Assembly: GCF_000143535.2 (NCBI RefSeq)
Contig: NC_037313.1
Coordinates: 7,501-71,500, forward strand
From: Botrytis cinerea B05.10
Taxonomy: Eukaryota; Ascomycota; Leotiomycetes; Helotiales; Sclerotiniaceae
Length of the DNA: 64,000 nucleotides
Direction of reading: 5' to 3'
The position numbers and the translations under genes were made by a program. Shown in pieces: positions 43,664-54,402 of the stretch. Within the stretch, counting starts at the first letter, position 1. Each line of letters opens with the position of its first letter. The notes beneath the pieces were generated by a model, which made no database searches, was not told where the DNA came from, and worked only from the letters and a program-made list of their open reading frames with translations.

Positions 43664-46279
43664 TCAAGCGGGGTTTCCCTTTTGTCTCTTCGTTATGCGC
43701 GGACTAGGTTTTACATTGTTCTTGCCTGTCCCATTGGCTTGTCCATCTTCTTCGGCCTTTACTGTACTTGGTCTTCTTCGTTTGTTACTTGCATTGGGAC
43801 TTGTATTTGCGCTTGGGCCACTTGACGTAGTTCCATGCTGACTCTGTTGGAGCTGCATGCCTGGAGCTTGAGCTGGACTGCCCATCATGTGAGGTGATCC
43901 TTCTGGTATCTGTAAGTGTGCAGCTGCAGGAGAAGCACCAATCGGGAAATTAACCATGGCCGGTGTTCGTGGACCCGAAGGGTTTTGAGGACCACCGTTT
44001 GCTCCATTGCTGCTCACTTGGGCCATGTATGCGTCTAGGGCTTTATAAGGCGTAAGTGTTGGGTTTGATTGCAAGTAGTTCATTAAAGGATTCATTTGAG
44101 CCAAAACCTCATTCATCTAGGATTGTTAGAAATACAGCGCGCCTAGGGTTTAGATTGAACGTACCTCAAGAAATCGAAACACCATAGGTGTGATTCCAGT
44201 GTATTGTGTCAGTTTCGTTTCCGGTAGGTCAAAATCAGGAGGAGGATTTGGTGGAGATTTCATCATCTTCTGTTTCTTTTTGTTCATTTCGGGCGATGGT
44301 TTGCCATCAGGTCCATTGTTCATGGATTTCCAATCTTTTACCCAATTGTGAATTGGCCTTGCTCTGTCTATAGCCATGCTACGGGGAACATACTCCTGAT
44401 GACTGCGAGTCTCGAAATCAAGCAACTCGAGCTTTTGATCTCCATCGAAATGAGCGCGAAGTATGCCATTTGAGACCAGCTAAATTTACTTAGTACAAAA
44501 ACCTAAAACTTCATAAGATCAATTTATGACTTACGTGAGAGCCATCCTCAAACCAGTAGACAAAACTTGAGTTTTGACTTTCAATGTAATGACCATTCAG
44601 GGGCAATTCCTTTTCAGTCCCTTTTTCGAAAATCATCTGCATGTTTGTAACACCACTTTCGAAATGGGTGTGAAAGTATCTCGGCATCGCAGGTGATGCT
44701 ATCTCGTACTGTTTCTCACGGATTTTTTCTGTGGGACTGTACGAGTATGTCGAATAGCGTAGAACTCCCCCCCTGGAGAAAAACCTCTCCGCAAAGCTTC
44801 CCCAATATGCTAGGTCGTCCTTTTCTTTCATGGACTCGGCATTCAGCCGAGAAACGCCATTCGCCTCATAAAAGCCTACCGGCTTGACAACCTTGCAAAA
44901 ACCACCAAGATGGTCGCTGAATTGTACCAATCGCATTAGGCATTGCCCCTTTAGTTTCTCTCCTTGTCTAGTCTGCTGCTGCTGCTGCTGCTGCTGCTGT
45001 TGTTGTTGTAGCATTGCGGCAGCGTGTTGTTGCTGTTGTTGCTGCTGTTGCTGCTGAAGAGCTCCGGATGGTTGCTGAGTCTGTGCTTGCTGGGCTTGAA
45101 CTTGCTGGGCTTGGGCTTGTTGAGCTTGAGCTTGAGCTTGAATGGCTGCTTGAATAGCGGCTGGCTGTGGTGCTTGAGGTTGAGGTGTTGAGGCTGATTG
45201 AGGTGGCTGATTCTGAGCCTGGGACTGGTTTTGGTTTTGCTGTTGAGATACAGCAGCGGCCGCTTGAGCCTGCGCTTGGGCTTGGGCCTGAGCTTGTTGG
45301 GCTTGAACAGCTTGAGCCTGAGCATGAGCCTGCTGTTGCTGTTGTTGCTGTTGTTGTTGCTGTTGTTGTTGTTGTTGTTGGTGCTGCTGTTGCTGCTGTT
45401 GCGCAAGCTGGTGTTGTTGAAGTTGTTGCATTTGCTGGGGAGTCATCTGAGGATGTCCTGCTTGACCATTCGGTCCGTGATTTTGAGCATTTTGCTGATG
45501 CATTGCGAGCATCATCTGTTGAGTCTAACACAAATAACTGTTAGCATATAAGTTGTAGGATTTATGAATCACCCTTACCTGCTGATGTGCTTGTTGTTGA
45601 TTAACGTTGTCTTGAGCCATCTGTTGTTGCTGGGCAAGATGTTGTGGTAGATTCACCGGGCGAGCCATTCCGGGGGTACCATGTCGCATTGCAAATTGAG
45701 CGTTCATTTGATTGGGATTCATCCCATGCATATTCACAGGCATTCCGTTCGGCATACCGCCACCGCTGTATTGTTGTTGTAGTTGGATTTGGCGCTGCCT
45801 GGCTGCTTGTTGTTGTAACATTTGATGATGCATTAACTGAGGATTCGCGTTCACTGGAGAGGATAATCGTTAGCATGACGGGGCTAGAGAATAAGTTGTA
45901 GAGCACAAGTCTGAGATGCTTGTACAAAACATTGGAGAGAAAAGAAAACAGGTGATAGGAGGTCCAACTTACTCATCTGTTGTTGTTGTTGTTGCTGCTG
46001 TTGGAACATTGCTTGCGCCTGTTGATTTGGGTTCAAATGTTGTAAGGCATGTGCATTTGGTCCAGCACCAGGTGGCATGCCAGCCATCATAGCACCAGCT
46101 TGAGTGACTTGAGGGCCACCTGGACCAGAAACTCCCATGTGCATTTGTTGAGGCATACCTGGACCCGGTTGTCCTTGCTGACCCTGAGCATGAGGCATTC
46201 CCGCCATATGACCTTGAGGCACGCCCTGGTGTTGAAGTCCTGGATATGGTGAGTGTTGTTGTTGCAAACTCGTCATCAT
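43664..46279 (-). CDS. ptaB: PtaB-like LIM-domain-binding transcriptional cofactor
   Basis: Five exons, 46279-45973, 45853-45579, 45524-44535, 44479-44165 and 44116-43664 (introns 119, 54, 55 and 48 nt with one longer first intron), give 779 residues. The N-terminal half is Gln/Met/Pro-rich (polyQ and Gln-Ala tracts). The LIM-binding (Ldb1/PtaB) domain spans roughly residues 384-600: CLMRLVQFSDHLGG, YWGSFAERFFSRGGVLRYS, KQYEIASPAMPRYFHTHFES, SFVYWFEDGSHVS and LELLDFETRSHQEYVPRS. A basic nuclear signal (NKRRRPS) lies near the C-terminus. Family knowledge: PtaB works with SomA/Flo8-type factors downstream of cAMP-PKA in adhesion, conidiation and virulence. All exon phases fit. Confidence 0.9.
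44969..45420 (-). repeat. CAG/CAA trinucleotide tracts encoding polyQ in PtaB
   Basis: Three Gln runs (10 to about 20 residues) and interspersed Gln-Ala tracts are encoded by mixed CAG/CAA codons in exon 3. A further short run lies in exon 1 (about 45976-46000). The mixed codons suggest selection for the residue, not only slippage. Confidence 0.8.
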
Positions 46280-49200
46280 CTTGTTTAAGGTCGATTATCC
46301 ACTGGATGTGGATATCGAACAATATCGATTAAGCAAGTAACATGCGCCTCGAGCCACAATTTCCACCTCCGCCGTTGTTCAATAGAACTATGTCTGCCAC
46401 GATTTTCTGCTCGCTTCACGCCACGACCGGATGGAATCCTTCAATTGTCGGCTCGAATCTATGCTGTTGTCGTGGGGTGTTAAACACAACGTCGTCGCGA
46501 GTAATGAACAAACTAAACCCCGATCGCGCACGATAATCACACTAAAGTGGGTACTCTTTCAGAACCGCGAATGGTGTCGGGATTTCGAAATTCGAGAACA
46601 ACAATATCACGACAAGTCGAGGTAATTTTGTGCAAATAATTAATGGGACGTTTGACCGGTAGATGAGTACCCGTAGTGAACGTGCGACGCTCAATGCCGT
46701 CTGAAAAAAGCCGCCTCCAAGGCAAATAAATGATAAAGATGCCAGGTAAAAGCCGTGTTTTTCCCCGTCCTGCCTGCAACCTCGCCGGATATGTAATTCC
46801 TGGGAGAGATGGTAAACGGGATAATGAACAATGATTAATTAATTACTTTGGGACCACCGCTATCTCTGTATAGTAGGGAAGGGAGCGAATTGCGCGACGT
46901 TATAAAATGCAAAAGGAGAATCCGGGGGGATGAATAACCCTATACCTTCTGGGCCTTGCTTTTAGGAATCCTTGTGAGGTTGAGTGGTGTGGTGTGTGGT
47001 GTGGTGGTTGAGAATGTTCTTCTGTGGTTCAGGTCGAGAGAGAGGACCCTGTCACGATGGGAATTTTGGGGGGGGGATCGAAGAGAAAATTGGCACCAGC
47101 AACTCCGATTATGTGATTATGTGGTTATGTGGTTATGTGGTTAAGTGCGTGTGCGCTCTGCCGTAGGAGGCGTGCGAGCTAAGTATAGGTGTCAGGGCGA
47201 GGCGGAGGGGCCAAGTATGCAGTGAGCTGCTGTGAACGAAAGGCCACCGTACATCGCAGCCAGAGAGGAAACCACGTGGGATGCCATGGGATTGTCGACG
47301 TACAGTCTCTCCGGATGAGAGATGTGTGAGTTATTTACATGAGAATGGCAATTTATGTACAGACTACGGTCATAGGTCTGTCTCCAGAATGATGGTGCGA
47401 AGGCCGATTCGCAGCGGTCTCAAGGGTGATGCCTTTGCAGGCCTCGGAGCTGAGGTTTACAAGGTGCATCAGATCTACTGGCATTTATTATTAGGTGCGG
47501 CAAGAAAACTGCTATATCAGAATCCCGCACATCAATAGCAGCGGTATCTGGTAACAAGACGATGCCAATGACGACCCGGCCAGCACCCAAGGAAGTAGTC
47601 GTCTTGCTCTCTGCAATCCGAGTACTGGGCAGAACAATAGGTATTGTTGACCACCGCCGGCCACTATGTACCTCTACCTTCTATTTCGTCTGCGGACGTG
47701 TTTTGCATTGACTTTCCTCTCTTCTCGACGCATCTCATTCTTCTGATCGCATAATAATCCCTACTCGGTATGATCACTTGCACATGTGCTCCAAACGAGA
47801 CACCGTACGCAAGAACTTTCTTCCTTTTCTCCTTGATATCAGCTATTTCCCACGTGCCAGCCAAAGAAAAAAGGTGGCAGGATTACAGCATTCGACACTT
47901 CCAGTCTAAACCAGATGAAGGGTAGCGCGGTATCATGTGATATGCAGACTAAAGTAATCCTAGCGGCATATCGGACATTCGCTTAAGGAAAGCTCTGACA
48001 TCTCCAATATAAAAATTTATCTTCGATCGCGAAAGCTTCAAATTTTCTTCTCCCATATAACTCTTTCAACCTTCTTCATAGGGTCTACAGCAATTCTCTG
48101 ATCGCATCTTCATGATGATTCTTACTATTGCAATGCTCGCACACATATGATGAGCTACAAACTCACTTAATAATGGTATGTCAAAATCTTTTCCTTCTCT
48201 TTCCCATACCCCTCCCAATCTAATGATGACAATTTCAATCGATACTTCTTTTCCCAAATTAATCGACCATGATTAAAATTACGCTGTTCGAGAGATGCCT
48301 ACGGGTTGATCTTGTTACTTGCCAGTACACGTTGTCTGAAAGATTCTTCTCACAATCTTACTTTCGTTCGCTATGGTGCCGGGAATGATTTGCTGACCAC
48401 CAAACAGATGTTCTTTTTCTCTTTCTAGCTTGTTTCTTTTTTTCTACGCGTAATAGATCGACATGCGCCAATGCAACGTCAATAATCGCGGTACCCTTCT
48501 GCTGCACAACCATGTGGCTCAAGATTCCGGGATTATGTTGTCATGGTTTAACAGCAATGCTGACAAGCATGCATGATCCAATATGATCACTGCTGCAGCA
48601 AATATTTTTGCGACTACTATGTCATTTTGATCAAACTAACCAGCAGCACATCGCCGTTCTGCTTACTTTTATCAAAGGTTAGTCTTTATCACTTTTCATA
48701 CTTTTTCTATGCTTCACTATGATGAAACACATACCACATTCGCAGTTTTCACTCGAGTCCTCGCCTTAGAACCTAAATAGAGGACAGATGAGGGTATATC
48801 TTCCTTGGATGTCTGATCAAAGCAATCAACCTATCATTTTATTACTGCAGTATCTTGATGAACATAAAGCTAACATTGCTTCAAAGACAGGAATCTTCTA
48901 CTCTTATTGCATCAATTAGAACACTGGCACAGCCGTTGAACTACATAGAACACACGAAATAATATATTATCTACCAGCAATACATCCCATTTCAATGTGC
49001 TTCCCATGGCGCATACGCGCACCCCTTTCCCTCCACATTACACAACACTTCCCAAACACTCTGGCCCTTACCCCCTTTCCCATCGTGGATCGGTTCAACC
49101 TGTGGTATAGGCCTATTTTTGGAGGAAGAAGATTGATTTTCGTCCGATTACTCACCGAGGTATCTTGAATCCTTTCGGGGGTTGTGGATATTTTGGTCCA

Positions 49201-49733
49201 TATCTTTTGGCCGACATACTTTGGTACTCAGCGCAATCTTTAATTGCTACCACCTGCGACCTCATTTCAATAACAGAAACATATAAACTCCGAAACAACT
49301 CTTAATTTGAATTTACTGTGAACAATTATGTGATGCACTTTATTGCAAACTTCCCGTATTGTAAATTCCTTCCTTACCTTTCCATCCTCACCGTCCTCTA
49401 CGACGAGAACTACGTCTGACGACTTGATTCGGCACCATAAAATGGCCCTGTGTTCCCTGCGAACAATGGCGCCGTCATATCATCCAACATTCTCACACAC
49501 ATCACCGCTCTGTCTCAAATTTTGTGATCCATAAGATATGCTCTGGGATGCCAATTTTCAGTTTATGGGTATTTTTCAGCATCAAAAATTTAATGCACAC
49601 AATATAAAGGAGAGGACACATCCTGAATACTTGAAGAAATAGCTCTTCGATTTGTTTTTATGGTTTATGCTCGCTCCCTATGAAACTGTAACTTCTTGGC
49701 CACACAAATGCAGATAGAAACTCAAATCTCCGC
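46280..49733. promoter_or_regulatory. 3.4-kb region upstream of PtaB, no gene found
   Basis: This spans from the PtaB start to the Lys2 3' end, both on the minus strand, so it is mostly PtaB upstream DNA. A TATGTGGT tandem (four copies) lies at about 47108-47142. Frames of 60-85 codons are scattered but none shows a domain. A long leader or promoter is typical of developmental regulators (inference); an unannotated non-coding RNA is possible. Confidence 0.4.
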
Positions 49734-52700
49734 TCAAACCAACGCACCTCTTCCTCCAACTCTCAACAATGCAATCTTTTGCTCAGGACTAATTTTCACC
49801 TCAGGTAACTTCTTTCCCTTCCCCTCCTCCGGCAAGCTCAAAAACCCAATACCTGCCAAATAAGCAAGATAATTTCCCATGATGTTCTCATCCAAATATC
49901 CACCTGCGCTTAAATCCTCACCCGTGAATTCTGCATCCGCTTTAAGGGAGGCAGCAGCATTGACATCGTCCATCTCTGGAGCAATGGTGTCGGCTGGGAG
50001 ATCTGATGTAGCGAAATGGTAAAGAGGCATAAGTGCATGTTGTTCCTTCTCCGGATTGGCATTTGCGGCGTATTCCACAAGTTTTTGACTCCAGACTGCA
50101 TATTCGACTTCAGGGGCATTGTAACCATATGTTTCGAGTGTAGATAAGTATTGAGAGAACGTTAGTCTAGGATGACTTGTGACTTGGGCGACACCAAGTG
50201 GTGTTTTGGCAGGGTGAAGAGCGCAGGCTATAACAACGCGCGCGACGTGGTTGACGGGGACTTGATTGACTGTGTTGGAGATACGTGGACGGCAGGAGAG
50301 CTGAATACAACCTTTCGCCATACGGATTAGGAAATCATCTGTGTTGGTTACGCCAGAGGTCTTATCACCGGTAATATAACCCGGTCGAACAACTGTGCCA
50401 CGGAGACCGCGGGAGCCAGCTGTACGGACGAGATACTCGGCTACCCATTTTGATTGACCATAACCTGTTCCGAGACCCTTTGCTGAACCGGAGAGATCGT
50501 CTTCTTCGGATACAGCGATACCAGATCTTGATTGTTGAACGAAGTGGTCTGTGTCAAGGACGGAGGTAGATGAGACAAAGGAGAGACGTTTGGGAACACC
50601 AGTTGCGCAAAGGGAAAGAATGTCGAGAGTTCCCTTTACATTTGCAGGCTTGAGATTTTGATACGGGTAGACCCAATGAACTTGGGCTCCATTATGAATG
50701 ATAACATTTGCAGTCTCAGAGACAGTCTTCCAGTCTTCCGGAGAGAGGCCTAGTTGCGGTTCCCCAAGGTTACCGACGACGCACGAGATACGTGATGCCC
50801 AAGAGGGATCCCAGACTCCGTATGCTTGGCAAGTTTGAATAACACGATCCAGAGCTGCCTTGGAATCGAGTGCTCGCACATGAGCAATAACTTTGATAGG
50901 CTGAGAGCGGGAGAGAAGATCGCGCATAAGATAGGAGCCGAGGAAACCAGTAGCGCCTGTAAGGAAGACGGTAAGAGGTGTGGTTGAAGTGATCTTCTCA
51001 TCGGCTGAGGGGAATGTTGATGGGAGGGTTTTGGCAAGGGCATGCGCATCTCCTTCATAATCCTCGGCAACCTCTACTTCTTCCTTCACATCACCATCAG
51101 ATGACGATCTACGTGCGATCTCTGTGGCGAATCCTTTCAACGTTGGGTTTCGGAAGATGACGCTCATATTAATGTTAATACCAGTCCATTTCTTGTTAAC
51201 CTTAAAAAGCATTTGTTGCGCCAAGATACTGTGGCCTCCAATATCGAAAAATGAATCGTCAGGGTTAATTGTTCTTTCATCAATAGTAGGAATCAATGAT
51301 CCCCAGATAGCTGCAACCTCCTTCTCACTATCTGAAAGCTCGGAATATGCACCAACTGGTCTTGCGGCTTGTAATTGTGCAGCATCTGGGAATGGAAGTG
51401 CAGGCTTATCCTTCTTTCCATTTGGATTGAGAGGGAATTTCTCCAGAGGAATAATGACTTCTGGAATGGCGTAAGATGGCAGCTTAGTCTTGAGATACTT
51501 CTTGATATCTTCGCCGAGAGGCCAAAATCTTCTAAGTCTTCCTTGAATTCCTTCTCCACCGGAAGTATCGTCCTCGAGACCCAATTGCTCTAACCATTGA
51601 GCCCACTTTTGCATGTCAGGTACGATATAGCTGACAAGTGTTTGTTCTTCATCCTTATTTCTTCTGACCAAAGTGACATTATCCATAACCATGACATGAT
51701 CTGAGAGGTATTTGTCGATTTCACCAAGTTCAATTCTGAAACCACGAATCTTGACTTGATCATCTGCACGACCAACACATTCTACGTCTCCAGTTGGAGT
51801 ATATCGGCCCAAATCACCTGATCGATACATTCGATCTCTTGGGCCCTTATAAAATTCTCTCCAAGGTTCTTCGGATAAGGATTTTGCGTTCTTTGCGTCT
51901 TCCTCGACCCACTTAGAGTTATCAACAAACCAACTGTCAACAAACTTGGCCTTGTTAAGTTCGTCACTTCCAAGATAACCTTCAGCAAGTCCAGCAGCTC
52001 GAACGTAGATCTCGCCAATCTCTCCAATATCACAGATGCGGTTTCGGTTTTCGCGATCAACGATAAGTAATTGGACGTCCTTCATGCCCTTTCCAGCTGG
52101 AATTACATTTCCCATATTCTCTAAGTATTGTGGATCCGAGGCTCGGCTTGGGATCTCGTAGTAACTGACTGCACGCTGTGTTTCGGTTGTTCCGTACATG
52201 TTCACAATGAACACATTTGGTGCCAATTTCTGAAGTGCCTTACAGTCTCTCTTAATCAGGATATCTCCGACAAAAAATGAGTGATGAAGAGCTGGAAATT
52301 CGGCGCTAGCTCCACCAACCAAAATTTGACCCATTGCGGGTGTCAAATGAGTAACGGTGGCACCGTGCTCTCTCATCCATTCAGCCAATCTTTCATGTTG
52401 AATATCGTCCTTTGATGGAACCAATAATTGAGCACCAAGAAAGAGAGGTGTAAAGATATCTCTTTGAATAGGATCATGAGCAATTCCGCTCAACATTGTG
52501 AACTTGTCATTCTTAGACAAGCCAAATTTCTCAGCCATCCAGTCAAAGTAATATGCAAGAGAGTAATGTCTTCCTCGAACACCCTTTGGACGACCTTCCG
52601 AGCCGGAGGTAAATGACAAAGTTGGTGTAGAATCGGGTCCAACAACAACACCAGGGCTCTTAGCTTTCGAAGATTGTTGGCCTTGGAAAGCATCTTTTCC

Positions 52701-53231
52701 TTGATCATCTCCGCCGACCAACGTTCCATCGTCCTTCAATTCCAGACCTGGGATGTAGGTCTTCAAATCCAAATTTTCGGCGATGAAATTGCGCACTTTC
52801 TCCGTTAACTCTCCAGCCTCTCTGGTAGCTTTGTCGATAACAACCAAAGCTCTTGGTCTTGCAACATCAAGGTAGATGTTTTGACGATCAGGAGGGTACG
52901 AAGGATCAATAACTGAGAATATAGCACCGGCTTTCAAGATACCCATGACAGTGACAACCAAGTCCACACCACGGTAACTATATGACATGACAACTTCATT
53001 TCGTTGGACTCCACGCTCCACCAAATGATGGGCTAGGATATTTGAAGCTTCGTTGATTTGTCGGTAGGTAAATTCTCTCCTTGGGGAAGTCGCCGAGGCA
53101 GTTTCCACAACACAAAGTCTATCGGGATGAGCTTCCGCATTTGCAGTGAAGATGTCCTGGATAGCGCCACGGAACGCAGACCAATGAAGGTCTGATGTTG
53201 GATCTGGTAATTCGAAGTTTGTTGATGCCAT
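49734..53231 (-). CDS. lys2: Alpha-aminoadipate reductase large subunit (Lys2)
   Basis: Single-exon gene of 1165 residues. It reduces alpha-aminoadipate to its semialdehyde in fungal lysine synthesis. The adenylation domain (about residues 20-560) includes SFTSGSEGRPKGV, NMYGTTETQRAVSYYEIP, YRSGDLGRYTPTGDVECVGR and VKIRGFRIELGEID. The carrier domain is near 655 (DDSFFDIGGHSILAQQML; Ser in GGHS takes phosphopantetheine from Lys5). The reductase domain begins near 757 with the Rossmann motif TGATGFLGSYLMRDLL. The SDR-like Tyr-Lys lies in GYGQSKWVAEYLV. The protein lacks the ~200-residue N-terminal extension of yeast Lys2 (about 1390 residues), as in several filamentous ascomycetes. The start is supported by a CT-rich leader immediately upstream. 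Confidence 0.97.
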   Translation of the reverse strand: MASTNFELPDPTSDLHWSAFRGAIQDIFTANAEAHPDRLCVVETASATSPRREFTYRQINEASNILAHHLVERGVQRNEVVMSYSYRGVDLVVTVMGILKAGAIFSVIDPSYPPDRQNIYLDVARPRALVVIDKATREAGELTEKVRNFIAENLDLKTYIPGLELKDDGTLVGGDDQGKDAFQGQQSSKAKSPGVVVGPDSTPTLSFTSGSEGRPKGVRGRHYSLAYYFDWMAEKFGLSKNDKFTMLSGIAHDPIQRDIFTPLFLGAQLLVPSKDDIQHERLAEWMREHGATVTHLTPAMGQILVGGASAEFPALHHSFFVGDILIKRDCKALQKLAPNVFIVNMYGTTETQRAVSYYEIPSRASDPQYLENMGNVIPAGKGMKDVQLLIVDRENRNRICDIGEIGEIYVRAAGLAEGYLGSDELNKAKFVDSWFVDNSKWVEEDAKNAKSLSEEPWREFYKGPRDRMYRSGDLGRYTPTGDVECVGRADDQVKIRGFRIELGEIDKYLSDHVMVMDNVTLVRRNKDEEQTLVSYIVPDMQKWAQWLEQLGLEDDTSGGEGIQGRLRRFWPLGEDIKKYLKTKLPSYAIPEVIIPLEKFPLNPNGKKDKPALPFPDAAQLQAARPVGAYSELSDSEKEVAAIWGSLIPTIDERTINPDDSFFDIGGHSILAQQMLFKVNKKWTGININMSVIFRNPTLKGFATEIARRSSSDGDVKEEVEVAEDYEGDAHALAKTLPSTFPSADEKITSTTPLTVFLTGATGFLGSYLMRDLLSRSQPIKVIAHVRALDSKAALDRVIQTCQAYGVWDPSWASRISCVVGNLGEPQLGLSPEDWKTVSETANVIIHNGAQVHWVYPYQNLKPANVKGTLDILSLCATGVPKRLSFVSSTSVLDTDHFVQQSRSGIAVSEEDDLSGSAKGLGTGYGQSKWVAEYLVRTAGSRGLRGTVVRPGYITGDKTSGVTNTDDFLIRMAKGCIQLSCRPRISNTVNQVPVNHVARVVIACALHPAKTPLGVAQVTSHPRLTFSQYLSTLETYGYNAPEVEYAVWSQKLVEYAANANPEKEQHALMPLYHFATSDLPADTIAPEMDDVNAAASLKADAEFTGEDLSAGGYLDENIMGNYLAYLAGIGFLSLPEEGKGKKLPEVKISPEQKIALLRVGGRGALV

Positions 53232-54402
53232 GTTTGTGAGGCTTTGTTGGATGGTGGGGTTTGGAGGGGTAAAAATTGAGCAAGATTTTAAAGATGCTTG
53301 AACTGTTTAGATATGAGAAGGATTTCAACTACCTACTTCAAATCAAAACAGGCTCCAAGTACCGTTTATGTGTTTCTATGCTCGAATTTTGTATGTTTGA
53401 ATCAACGTATGCTTGAGGGAGTCGGGACAAGCGTTGAGAGGTTTCCGTGATACTGTTGGGAGTACGAATCACTGATGCGTTTGAAGACGAGTAAATCAAA
53501 CGATGTATCCGGGAAGTGGGAGGATATATTTACAGGTCCAGGGATGAGATTTGGAATTGGCTTGGAAGAAAAGAAAGAAGAGAAATGGGAAGGGAAGACG
53601 AAGGGAGATATCTCGAGATCTTCTTCGGCTTTTATAAAAAAAATTCAATTGTATGGAGCAGAGCGTTGGGAGTCATACATACATGCGTCCATCAATTTTC
53701 TGCCACAGCTCCCACGCAGAAAGGTTCAGCCGAAGATCAGCCAAGGAAAGAAATGGAGGACATCGGATTCCGTCATCGGACCATCACGTGGCGATTGGAG
53801 ATACCATCAACCCTTGCGAGCCGTGCCATTGAGATCTTCGTAGGAACGGAGAAAGGAGAAAGGAGAGACGTTTATCCGTTCCTTCCTGCTCCAGAGACAC
53901 CCAATGAAATGAGCGCCAACCCTGGATTTTGCGGGTATGCATGTTCCACTTTAATTATTGGACGGGGCTCAAAATAGACTTGGATGGGAGTGGGAAGCTT
54001 GGAGGGAAAGTTCAAGAAAGAGACCAAGACACTTTATTTTTCTCCTATCTAGAATTATGGTATTCGATTCCCGTCGACTTTGAATGCTCTGTTTCAATTT
54101 CTGTCCTTTCTCCACATTGTATTCTTTCTAAACTGCTTTCCATACTCAATTTTCCCTCTCGTGGCCGGTGAATCTATCCCAGCGTCGACTTTCCTCCCAA
54201 GAAAGTCTAGGATTGGAAAGAAGTCCTTTCTTGTACGTACTTGCGCTTGATACACAGTCGGCATACGTCAGCTCATACAGAAGACCACTTTCATCAATCT
54301 TTTCAAGTTCAAACGTATCATCCGATATTTCAATGTGGGACGAGACAACGCTGGTCTTGTTATTCAACAGATAATCTTACTGTCTCGATTCCCTTTCTCA
54401 CA
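53232..54402. promoter_or_regulatory. Divergent promoter of lys2 and a membrane-protein gene
   Basis: 1.17 kb between divergent starts. Overlapping frames at 53475-54171 lack domains and conflict with each other. CT-rich pyrimidine leaders are visible on both sides, as usual for ascomycete promoters. Confidence 0.4.

Noticed and set aside
45167..45551. Overlapping long frames opposite the PtaB polyQ region
   Set aside because: Low-complexity shadows of CAG/CAA tracts; the LIM-binding domain fixes the minus strand as coding.
53475..54171. Three overlapping plus-strand frames upstream of the membrane-protein gene
   Set aside because: They conflict with one another, contain no domain and lie in a divergent promoter region.
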